Assembly: GCA_017303875.1 (NCBI GenBank)
Contig: JAFLBP010000021.1
Coordinates: 1-64,000, forward strand
Reading direction: 5' to 3'
Length of the DNA: 64,000 nt
From: Chitinophagales bacterium
GTDB lineage: Bacteria > Bacteroidota > Bacteroidia > Chitinophagales > Saprospiraceae
This document shows positions 1 to 7,408 of the stretch, piece by piece. Every line of letters begins with the position of its first letter. Position 1 is the first letter of the stretch. The notes under the pieces were generated by a model. The model saw nothing but the letters and a program-made list of their open reading frames with translations. It was not told the DNA's origin and searched no databases. The position numbers and the translations under genes are program-made.

Positions 1-83
1 GGATAATGCGTCTATCTTTGCCATGAGCCGGTTGGTTGTTTTTATGTTTCGAAGCTCAAAAGTAATTCGGCCGGCTCATTTTT
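1..83. other. Window-edge sequence with no supported gene
   Basis: This lies downstream of the beta-helix gene. Read on the minus strand it does not continue the beta-helix frame and shows no sorting domain. I see no gene in it. Confidence 0.5.
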
Positions 84-1667
84 TTACGATACTACGCTTC
101 GGGACAGGGATTCATGCAACAACGCCAATACATGATCAAAGGTGTTTTCCAAAAAACCTCTTGTCATTGCCCGATTTATTTTCAATACCGTATTATTGTA
201 TGCAAGATTAGTTTGAGCGGATATGTCTGAAAATAACAAAGATAAATTTTGATTATTTCTATGGATTATTGTACTATTATTAAATTGATACGTTCGCTCT
301 TCCAAACCTAATCTGTCGATAGAAATATAATTATTACCTTTAATAATATTATCAGAACAAATCAGGTTTTCAATCAATAAATTTTTTCTTCTGGGATTAA
401 GATCTATAAGTGGACCAATCGTATTACTTTGATTAATTGAAATATTTGCTATTTTTTCGACGTTAAATATCAATAATGGAATAGGACATTGTGAGTTGCT
501 AATACTAATATTATCTACTTCGATAAATGCATTCGATGAAAAGTGAAAACCACCCATATCATTCACAGAACTAATATTGTTAATCTTAAAATGGCTATTC
601 TCTAAAAAAGCCATTGCAGAAGTAAAAACATTAAAAATCGAGGTGCCATTACTATCAAAATATAGGCTATCAACAGAGCATTTTTTTACAAAACTGAAAA
701 AAACTTCTCCCAGAAAAATCCCATGTCCTGATAATGAAGTATTTCTAACAAATGTATCTGCCTTAATCACTGCCAATGCCCCTCCCGGTTTTCCCAAAGC
801 CAAATATACACCACCTCCATTGTCGCCAGCAATATTTTCTAAAAATGTACAATGGCTTAAATCAAAGCAGTTGTTACCAATGCCATCTGAATAAAAGGCA
901 CCCCCCCCCTTTAGTTGTGCTCGGTTTTGGGTAAAGGTACAATAAGTAATCTCCTCTCCCCGCTCCTCCCAACTGTTGCCATATTTGGCCAATCCGCCGC
1001 CGTTACCCAAGCTGCGGTTGTTTTCAAAGCGGCAGTGCTGTATCAGGCTACCTGCCGAACCTTCGCCAAAACTGTTTTCGATCAGGCCGCCGCCGTGGCT
1101 GCGGGCGGTGTTGTGTTCAAATACGCAGTTGATTATCAGGGCGTAAGCGTCCATTTCTCCGGCCATGATGTACATGCCGCCGCCGCATTGCCTGCGGTCT
1201 CGAAACTCGGCCGGGCCGCTAAAATCGGCATTGCCGTGGCGGATAAAAAATCCGTCCACAACGGTATTGCTGTCCGGCTCAAAAAGGTAAAGTACGTTAT
1301 AGCTGTTGTCGGTGCTGTCGCCCGCCACCCCTATATCGCCCGATAGTGCTGTAGGGTGGTTTTCCCATTGGCGCTGCGCGAGCGCAGTTTCATTTCCCGC
1401 AAAGCCGCCGATGAGGCGGATGCCGCTCGGCGGATCAAAGGACAGGGTTCGGTCGCTGCCATTGGTGGGTTTGTAAGTGCCCTGCGCGACCCAGATTTCG
1501 TCGCCAGCCTGCGCAGAAACCAAAGCGGTTTGCAGGTCGGTGAAGGCGTCGGCCCAGGAAGTTCCGGAGTTAGCACCCGTGGCATTTTGGGAAACGTAGA
1601 TACGTTGCTGTGCGTGGAGTGCCGCGCCAAAACCCAGGAGTAGAAAGAGTAGAGATATGCTTTTCAT
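84..1667 (-). CDS. Secreted parallel beta-helix (polymorphic-membrane-protein-like) protein, probably lacking its sorting domain
   Basis: The 527-residue product starts with a signal peptide (MKSISLLFLLLGFGAALHAQ) followed by the motif YVSQNATGANSGTSWADAF, which opens many Bacteroidota right-handed beta-helix surface proteins. Repeated GGG...N...F.NN turns (for example GGGMYI, GGGLIE, GGGLAK, GGGAFY, GGGVYL) between residues 160 and 290 are typical beta-helix rungs. Family members normally end in a T9SS sorting domain; this one ends in NTFDHVLALLHESLSRSVVS, which resembles neither a rung nor a sorting domain, so the 3' end looks truncated or replaced. The coding half nearest the stop (84-900) is clearly AT-richer than the half nearest the start, and a nine-G tract lies at the boundary. 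It lies 203 bp downstream of another secreted gene on the same strand, with a palindromic repeat between. A function in adhesion is inference. Confidence 0.75.
   Translation of the reverse strand: MKSISLLFLLLGFGAALHAQQRIYVSQNATGANSGTSWADAFTDLQTALVSAQAGDEIWVAQGTYKPTNGSDRTLSFDPPSGIRLIGGFAGNETALAQRQWENHPTALSGDIGVAGDSTDNSYNVLYLFEPDSNTVVDGFFIRHGNADFSGPAEFRDRRQCGGGMYIMAGEMDAYALIINCVFEHNTARSHGGGLIENSFGEGSAGSLIQHCRFENNRSLGNGGGLAKYGNSWEERGEEITYCTFTQNRAQLKGGGAFYSDGIGNNCFDLSHCTFLENIAGDNGGGVYLALGKPGGALAVIKADTFVRNTSLSGHGIFLGEVFFSFVKKCSVDSLYFDSNGTSIFNVFTSAMAFLENSHFKINNISSVNDMGGFHFSSNAFIEVDNISISNSQCPIPLLIFNVEKIANISINQSNTIGPLIDLNPRRKNLLIENLICSDNIIKGNNYISIDRLGLEERTYQFNNSTIIHRNNQNLSLLFSDISAQTNLAYNNTVLKINRAMTRGFLENTFDHVLALLHESLSRSVVS
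901..909. repeat. Nine-base homopolymer (G9 on the coding strand) inside the beta-helix gene
   Basis: Nine consecutive C on the plus strand give G9 on the coding strand, encoding part of L-K-G-G-G-A. Gain or loss of one base would shift the frame and remove the C-terminal half. Tracts like this drive slipped-strand phase variation in other bacteria; that it does so here is inference. Confidence 0.7.
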
Positions 1668-1675
1668 GCTTTTTT

Positions 1676-1703
1676 CAGTTATCAGTTATCAGTTATCAGT
1701 TAT
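1676..1703. repeat. Heptamer tandem repeat CAGTTAT x4
   Basis: Four exact copies of CAGTTAT lie immediately before the start codon of the beta-helix gene (its 5' untranslated region on the minus strand). They merge into the larger palindrome at 1705-1877. Confidence 0.85.
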
Positions 1704-1704
1704 C

Positions 1705-1877
1705 AGTCAGCAGTGAACAGTCAGCAGTTATCAGGGTGTTGTCATGCTGAACGAAGTGAAGCATCCGGCCAAGAGCGAGCAGGAGGCCCGGCTTTGTGGT
1801 AACGCCCGGCCGGATACTTCGCTATCGCTCAGTATGACAACATCCCTGATAACTGCTGACTGATAACTGTTCACTGT
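1705..1877. repeat. Large imperfect palindromic intergenic element
   Basis: The left arm (about 1711-1770) and right arm (about 1807-1877) are near-perfect inverted copies; shared blocks include CAGTGAACAG, TCAGCAGTTATCAGGG, TGTTGTCAT, CGAAG and ATCCGGCC. The right arm has one extra seven-base unit. It fills the gap between two secreted-protein genes and its outer end contains the TGA stop (1871-1873) of the upstream one. It could be a non-autonomous mobile element or REP-type repeat and could act as a terminator in RNA form. Confidence 0.75.
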
Positions 1878-3232
1878 TTTATCCAGATGCCTTGCAGCTT
1901 GTGTGTGCTGTTCCAGACGCGCCAGAGGTAAACCCCGTTGGGCAACTTTTCAGAGCCTTGCAGTTGCAGCGTTTGTTCGCCCGGCCCGGCGAAGTGCAGG
2001 TCTTGCAGCAGCAGGCGCTGTCCGGCCGCATCATTCAGCGAAACCCGGTATTTGCCGCCCTGGCGGGTGTTGATACCGAACTGCGCGAAGCCCGAACCCG
2101 GATTGGGGAAACAACGCACCGAAAACACTTCATTTTGCAGCATTTCCGGCAGCGCACTGGTTTTGCCCTGCGCCTGGTATTGCAGGCTGAACTCCTGATC
2201 GTCGGTGCGCCAGGCGATGTTTTCCATCAAGCTATCGTCGAGTTGCAACAGCGAGGCCGCATCTTCGGGCAAAGCGTCTTTTACTTCAAAATTGAGGTAA
2301 AAGAGCACCTGTCCGGGTTTGATTTGCAGGGCATCGGCCCAAAGCACCCAGTTGGCTTTAATGATACCTTTATCGGCCTCTGCTAAGTTGAAATTTTCCG
2401 GCAGGAAGCCCGGCACTTCGCCAATGACAGTGCCCTTGAGTTTCAGTTTGTCGGGATCGAAACGCAGACCCAACTGAATGGCCTCCAGCATTTCAGCGCC
2501 GGTATAGCGAATGGGGACGAGGAGGGTGTGGCCTACGCCGCGAAAATGATGTAACGACCAACTCAGCGAGGTCGGTCGCCGCTGCGGTGCCGGCGTTGGC
2601 GACAGGGCGTTCAAGTCGAGGTCACCAATTTTAACTGCCACAAAATCAAGCGTAGCGACGCTGCCAGTATCAGGGTTCAAGTAAATTGCTTCGTTAAAAC
2701 TACTGGCAAATACACTTTTTGTCTCTAATTTATCCGAGGCTACTACAAAACGCCAACTGGTATTATCTGGCAGTTCTGTATAGACTCCGAGAATTAGTTT
2801 GCGCAATTCTACAATATCAAATGTAGTTATCGAGCCAGATTTATTCGCATCCGCCGCGATCATTTTATAGGGACTATTAATCGGCTCGATACCAAGGATA
2901 TGCCTGGAAATACGAATCAGATCCGGCGTTTCAACCCCCTTGCGATACTGCCGGTTGGAGAAGGGCCTGACACTGATGTGTTCGCAGGGGAGTGCATCAA
3001 TAGTATACGCATTACCAGCTTCACTGCGTAGTTGTAGCCGTTGCTGCGTGTCCCGATTGGCCTTGCACATTCGGTACTCCAACGACACCTGTACACCTTC
3101 TGGCACAAGGCCATTTTCGGTGCGGATATGGCCGCTTGGCTGCCGCTGTGCGGAGAGCAATGTACAAAGAAAGAGCAGGAAAAAAGTGCCCGGGACTGTT
3201 TTTTTTAAGCGTTTTAGTAAAAAATGAATCAT
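1871..3232 (-). CDS. Secreted dockerin- and cohesin-like protein with T9SS sorting domain
   Basis: The 453-residue product has a signal peptide ending near LLSAQ and a short beta domain (HIRTENGLVPEGVQVSLEY). A dockerin-type segment follows at about residues 100-150, with Ca-binding-like AADANKSGSITTFDIVELRK. A cohesin-like beta-sandwich spans about 230-350 (TLLVPIRYTGAEMLEAIQLG). The C-terminal T9SS type A domain begins at FPNPGSGFAQF and ends GVYLWRVW...IWIKQ. Dockerin and cohesin modules pair between proteins in cellulosomes; having both in one chain is seen in some Bacteroidota surface proteins of unknown role. It would be exported through Sec and T9SS to the surface. The gene ends inside the palindrome at 1705-1877. 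Confidence 0.8.
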   Translation of the reverse strand: MIHFLLKRLKKTVPGTFFLLFLCTLLSAQRQPSGHIRTENGLVPEGVQVSLEYRMCKANRDTQQRLQLRSEAGNAYTIDALPCEHISVRPFSNRQYRKGVETPDLIRISRHILGIEPINSPYKMIAADANKSGSITTFDIVELRKLILGVYTELPDNTSWRFVVASDKLETKSVFASSFNEAIYLNPDTGSVATLDFVAVKIGDLDLNALSPTPAPQRRPTSLSWSLHHFRGVGHTLLVPIRYTGAEMLEAIQLGLRFDPDKLKLKGTVIGEVPGFLPENFNLAEADKGIIKANWVLWADALQIKPGQVLFYLNFEVKDALPEDAASLLQLDDSLMENIAWRTDDQEFSLQYQAQGKTSALPEMLQNEVFSVRCFPNPGSGFAQFGINTRQGGKYRVSLNDAAGQRLLLQDLHFAGPGEQTLQLQGSEKLPNGVYLWRVWNSTHKLQGIWIKQ

Positions 3233-3648
3233 GGGTCGTGGGTTAAAAATGCGTGCATGATAATACCCGCATGACTAAGCAATCAATGGGTGAAACATAC
3301 TGTTTTTGAACCTCACAAACGCTCTAAAAGCACCTGCACAGGCCCGGATTACCCGCTACCGAAACGCATGAGTCACGGAACACGGTTCAATTTTGGGGGA
3401 TGAGGATGGGGGAACTTGCTACCCGCGCATCTGATAATAAGTAAAACAAGCATAAACTGCCCGAATCGGGCCTAAAACAAGTCGTAAATACGCAACAGGA
3501 CTTATCGCAAGGATTGCAATGGCAAATATAAGGCTTTTTTAACGATGAACGATGAACGATGAGCGATGAATTTGGCGCCAGTGATACAGTGGCCCTATCC
3601 TTACTACCCCAAAACACTAAAACCCTAAAACACTCAAATTCACCAACA
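3233..3648. other. Gap of about 415 bp with a short tandem repeat, no supported gene
   Basis: This lies between the dockerin/cohesin gene and panC. It carries the AACGATG repeat at 3541-3568 and short open frames without protein-like composition. I see no terminator or RNA gene in it. Confidence 0.5.
3541..3568. repeat. Heptamer tandem repeat AACGATG x4 (last copy AGCGATG)
   Basis: Three exact copies and one variant copy of AACGATG lie just downstream of panC on the minus strand. They resemble the heptamer repeat at 1676-1703 in unit length but not in sequence. Confidence 0.8.
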
Positions 3649-4503
3649 CTACCTTTCGTTTTTCAAAACCATATTATCAATCAGGCGGACATCTCCGGCA
3701 AAAGCGGCGGTACAGGCCACAATAAAGTTGCTGTCGTTCCAGAAAACGATGGGTTGCAGGCTCACCCCGTCTACAATATCAAAATATTCGGGGCGCAGCC
3801 CGGCGGCTTCGAGTTGTTCCATCGCGCGGGCCTGTACCACGCCAGCCGAAGCAGCAGGCAGCGCCGTGCGGGCGCTTTCGAGGGCCTGGTAAATGACTGG
3901 AGCCACGGCGCGCATTTCCGGCGTCAGGCGCACATTGCGGCTCGACATCGCCAGGCCATCGGCTTCGCGCACGGTAGGGCACATTACCAGCTCCACGGGC
4001 AATTGCAACTGACGAATCATATCGCGCACAATGCTCAGTTGCTGATAGTCTTTTTGCCCCATATACAGGCGTTGCGGCGCTACAATGTCCAGCAGGCGCT
4101 TCACCACAGTGGCCATACCGGCAAAGTGTCCGGGGCGGAAAATGCCTTCCATCACCTTGTCGAGGCTGCCAAAATCAATGCGCAGTGTCAGGTCGCGGCC
4201 CGGCGGATACACTTCGTCCACAGGGGGCATAAACAGCGCATCACAATGCACCCCTTCCAGCAGCGCCACGTCGCGCTCGGGCGTGCGCGGGTATTTTTCC
4301 AGATCTTTGGGGTCGTTGAATTGGGTGGGATTGACAAAAATGCTGGCCACCGCCAGACAATCGTCGGTCTTAGCCATTTCAATGAGGGCCAAATGGCCTT
4401 CGTGGAGGGCGCCCATGGTTGGTGCGAATCCGATTTGGCGGCCTGATGCGCGTTGCGCATGGAGCCAAAGTTGCAGGTCGGCGACAGTGCGGAAAATATG
4501 CAT
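3649..4503 (-). CDS. panC: Pantothenate synthetase (pantoate-beta-alanine ligase)
   Basis: PanC condenses pantoate with beta-alanine using ATP, the last step of pantothenate synthesis, in the cytosol. The product (284 residues from MHIFRTVADL) has the family signature PTMGALHEGH near residues 28-37, FVNPTQFND, GQKDYQQLSIV and SSRNVRLTPE. The length matches the family. An in-frame TTG nine bases upstream (4510-4512) would lie inside a TACATTTG promoter element, so the ATG at 4503 is preferred. No other pantothenate gene is adjacent; it lies back to back with clpB. Confidence 0.95.
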   Translation of the reverse strand: MHIFRTVADLQLWLHAQRASGRQIGFAPTMGALHEGHLALIEMAKTDDCLAVASIFVNPTQFNDPKDLEKYPRTPERDVALLEGVHCDALFMPPVDEVYPPGRDLTLRIDFGSLDKVMEGIFRPGHFAGMATVVKRLLDIVAPQRLYMGQKDYQQLSIVRDMIRQLQLPVELVMCPTVREADGLAMSSRNVRLTPEMRAVAPVIYQALESARTALPAASAGVVQARAMEQLEAAGLRPEYFDIVDGVSLQPIVFWNDSNFIVACTAAFAGDVRLIDNMVLKNER

Positions 4504-4509
4504 AGGCCG

Positions 4510-4517
4510 CAAATGTA
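4510..4517 (-). promoter_or_regulatory. panC -7 element TACATTTG, six bases from the ATG
   Basis: On the minus strand TACATTTG fits the Bacteroidota TAnnTTTG consensus exactly and is followed by CGGCCT and then the panC ATG. Transcription would start at or within a base or two of the ATG, implying a leaderless mRNA. No clear TTG -33 element is visible. Confidence 0.5.
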
Positions 4518-4625
4518 TACCGGGTTTCGGGGGATTTAAGGGCGTGCAGCGCTTTTTTTTGATTGTATGGTAAAATGGCAGCTGCTTTTTTGGCGCTTCA
4601 AGACAAGATTTTCCGACAATTTGAC

Positions 4626-4639
4626 TTGTTTTAAAACAA
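4626..4639. promoter_or_regulatory. Perfect palindrome TTGTTTTAAAACAA upstream of clpB
   Basis: A 14-bp perfect palindrome lies about 60 bp upstream of the candidate clpB -7 element, in the panC-clpB divergent region. It could be an operator for a stress regulator; nothing else supports that. Confidence 0.3.
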
Positions 4640-4666
4640 AAACTGCCAAAATTGCATCTTTAATGC

Positions 4667-4693
4667 TTGCTTTGCAAATTGGTCGTAAATTTG
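4667..4693 (+). promoter_or_regulatory. Candidate clpB promoter
   Basis: A TTG at 4667-4669 and TAAATTTG at 4686-4693 are separated by 16 bases, slightly short of the usual spacing. The transcript would carry a leader of about 40 nt before the ATG at 4741. Confidence 0.4.
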
Positions 4694-4740
4694 AAAAGCT
4701 ATTTCAAAACATATCCCCGACAAAATTCGCACAGCAAACT

Positions 4741-7407
4741 ATGACATACGAAAGCTTCACCATTAAAGCCCAGGAAGCTATCCTGAAAGCCCAGGAAATC
4801 GCTTCCGAATACGAACATCAGGCCGTGAGCACTGCGCACCTGCTCAAAGGCATGTTGAAAGTGGATGATTCCGTAACGGATTTTCTGCTCAAAAAAACGG
4901 GCGTCAACCTGCAAAGTTTTCAAACCGCGCTGGATCAGCTCGTCTGGAATACGCCGCGTGTCCAAAACAGCGGCGGCCAGCAATACCTCACCAACGACGC
5001 CAACAAAGCCATCGCCGAAGCGCGCAAAACCCTGAAAGACTTCGGCGATGAGTTCATCTCCGTGGAGTTGATGCTCCTCGGTATCGCCAAAGGCTCCGAT
5101 GATACGGCGCGCCTGCTGCGTGAGCAGGGCGCTACCGCCGACGCGCTGGCCGCAGCCGTCCGCGACCTGCGCAAGGGCCGCAAAGTAACCGACCAAACCA
5201 CCGACCACGTCTATAACGCCCTTCAGAAATATGCTGTTAACCTCACGGAAATGGCGGAAAACGGCAAACTCGACCCCGTTATCGGCCGCGATGAGGAAAT
5301 TCGCCGCGTGCTGCATATTCTCAGCCGCCGAAAAAAGAACAACCCGGTAATCATCGGCGATCCCGGTGTGGGTAAAACCGCCATTGTGGAAGGTATCGCC
5401 TGGCGTATTGTGCGCCGCGACGTGCCGGAAAACCTGCAATCCAAAAAAATCTTCTCCCTCGATATGGCCGCCCTGATTGCCGGCGCCAAATACAAGGGCG
5501 AATTTGAAGAACGCCTCAAAGCGGTGGTAAAAGAAGTGATCGACTCCAATGAACAGGTCATTCTTTTTATCGACGAAATCCACACGCTCGTGGGCGCCGG
5601 TGGCGGCCAGGGCGCTATGGATGCAGCCAATATCCTCAAACCCGCACTCGCACGCGGCGAACTGCGCACCATCGGCGCTACCACGCTCGACGAATACCAA
5701 AAGTATTTTGAAACCGACAAAGCGCTCGAACGCCGCTTTCAGGCCGTCTACGTAGATGAGCCGAGCATGGAAGATACCATTTCCATCCTGCGCGGCTTGA
5801 GCAAGTCCTACGCCGAATACCACGGCGTTGAATATACCGACGAAGCCCTCATAGCAGCTGCCGAACTGAGCCATCGCTACATCGCCGACCGGAAACTGCC
5901 CGACAAGGCAATCGACCTGATCGACGAAGCGGCGGCCAAACTCAGCCTCGAACTGAAATCGAAGCCCGAGGAAATTGACAAATTAGAGCGCGAAAAACTC
6001 CAGCTCGAAATTGAATACGAAGCGGTTAAGTCGGAAAAAAGCGAGGCCAAAATGGAAGTGCTCCGCAAACAAATTGAAAATGTGCGCGAGCGCCTCGATG
6101 GCATGATGGCCAAATGGAGTGAAGAAAAAGCACTCGTAGACGCCATTAATGAACACCAGAAAGAAATCAAACGCCTCGAAATTGAATACGACCGCGCCCG
6201 AAATGCCGGCGGCGAAGAAAACCTGCGTATCGCCTCCCGACTGGAATACAACGATATTCCGGCCGCCCGTACCAAACTCGCCGAAGCAGAAGCGCAACTC
6301 AACCAGATTCCGCTGGAAAACCGCGAAACCACCAATAAGGTAACGGCAAATGCCATTGCGGAAGTGGTGGCCCGCTGGACCGGCATTCCCGTCAGCAAAA
6401 TGATGCAGTCGGAACGCGAACGCCTGCTCCACCTCGAAATGGAACTGCACAAGCGCGTCATCGGCCAGGATGAAGCCGTTACCGCCGTCAGCGATGCCAT
6501 TCGCCGCAATCGCGCCGGCCTGAGCGATCCCGACAAACCCATCGGCTCCTTTATTTTCTGCGGCCCGACAGGCGTGGGTAAAACCGAACTCGCCAAAGCA
6601 CTCGCCGAAGTGATGTTTGATGATGAAAAAGCCATTACCCGCATCGATATGTCGGAATATATGGAAAAACACAGCGTCAGTCGCTTGGTGGGCGCGCCTC
6701 CCGGCTATGTCGGGTATGATGAAGGCGGACAACTTACCGAAGCCGTGCGCCGTCGGCCCTACTCCATTGTCCTGCTCGACGAGATTGAAAAAGCGCACCC
6801 CGATGTGTTCAATATTCTGCTGCAAGTGCTCGATGATGGCCGCCTGACCGACAACAAGGGCCGGACCGCCAATTTCCGCAATACACTGATCATCATGACT
6901 TCCAACCTCGCCAGCGACCGTATTATGGAAACGTTCGAGGACTATGAAGAGATGCCCGAAAAGCGCCGCCACGAAGTATTCGATACCGCCAAGGCAGAAG
7001 TAATGGATGCGCTGAAAATGACGCTCCGACCGGAGTTCCTGAACCGCATCGATGAAGTGGTGGTTTTCCAGCCCCTGCAAAAAACGCAGATGAGCGCCAT
7101 CCTCGACATCCTCATGCAGGAAGTGCGCGAAATGCTCGAACGCCAGCACCTCAAATTGGAAGTGACCAAAGACGCCGCCAAAATTCTGGTAGAACACGGC
7201 TTCGATCCGCAATTCGGCGCGCGCCCGCTCAAGCGTACACTCCAGCGCGAATTGGTCAACGAAATGGCCAAACACCTCCTGGCCGGCAACTATATCAAGG
7301 ATGATATCGTGGTTGTAGATGCCGATGGCGCCGCATTGGTGTTCGGCCGCAAGTCGATCATCAACGACAAGGAGGTGTATACAAAGCGTCTGGAGGAAGT
7401 CAGCTGA
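4741..7407 (+). CDS. clpB: ATP-dependent disaggregase ClpB
   Basis: ClpB is a hexameric AAA+ disaggregase that works with DnaK in the cytosol to recover aggregated proteins. The product has 888 residues from MTYESFTIKAQEA: a Clp N-terminal repeat domain (1-150), first AAA module with Walker A GDPGVGKT at 206-213 and Walker B ILFIDEIHT, the coiled-coil middle domain (about 400-540), second AAA module with Walker A GPTGVGKT at 608-615, and the D2-small domain. The frame stays open 58 codons upstream, but that extension covers the promoter region and lacks homology-like composition, so the ATG at 4741 is chosen. It ends one base from the stop codon of convergent recQ, with no terminator between. 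Confidence 0.97.
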   Translation: MTYESFTIKAQEAILKAQEIASEYEHQAVSTAHLLKGMLKVDDSVTDFLLKKTGVNLQSFQTALDQLVWNTPRVQNSGGQQYLTNDANKAIAEARKTLKDFGDEFISVELMLLGIAKGSDDTARLLREQGATADALAAAVRDLRKGRKVTDQTTDHVYNALQKYAVNLTEMAENGKLDPVIGRDEEIRRVLHILSRRKKNNPVIIGDPGVGKTAIVEGIAWRIVRRDVPENLQSKKIFSLDMAALIAGAKYKGEFEERLKAVVKEVIDSNEQVILFIDEIHTLVGAGGGQGAMDAANILKPALARGELRTIGATTLDEYQKYFETDKALERRFQAVYVDEPSMEDTISILRGLSKSYAEYHGVEYTDEALIAAAELSHRYIADRKLPDKAIDLIDEAAAKLSLELKSKPEEIDKLEREKLQLEIEYEAVKSEKSEAKMEVLRKQIENVRERLDGMMAKWSEEKALVDAINEHQKEIKRLEIEYDRARNAGGEENLRIASRLEYNDIPAARTKLAEAEAQLNQIPLENRETTNKVTANAIAEVVARWTGIPVSKMMQSERERLLHLEMELHKRVIGQDEAVTAVSDAIRRNRAGLSDPDKPIGSFIFCGPTGVGKTELAKALAEVMFDDEKAITRIDMSEYMEKHSVSRLVGAPPGYVGYDEGGQLTEAVRRRPYSIVLLDEIEKAHPDVFNILLQVLDDGRLTDNKGRTANFRNTLIIMTSNLASDRIMETFEDYEEMPEKRRHEVFDTAKAEVMDALKMTLRPEFLNRIDEVVVFQPLQKTQMSAILDILMQEVREMLERQHLKLEVTKDAAKILVEHGFDPQFGARPLKRTLQRELVNEMAKHLLAGNYIKDDIVVVDADGAALVFGRKSIINDKEVYTKRLEEVS

Positions 7408-7408
7408 T

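Noticed and set aside
3387..3617. A 76-codon minus-strand frame in the gap before panC
   Set aside because: Its beginning is the translated AACGATG repeat region and the composition is random (many Cys, Ser, Pro).
4699..7275. Two long minus-strand open frames (391 and 430 codons) opposite clpB
   Set aside because: ClpB motifs and length are complete on the plus strand; the antisense frames lack recognisable domains.
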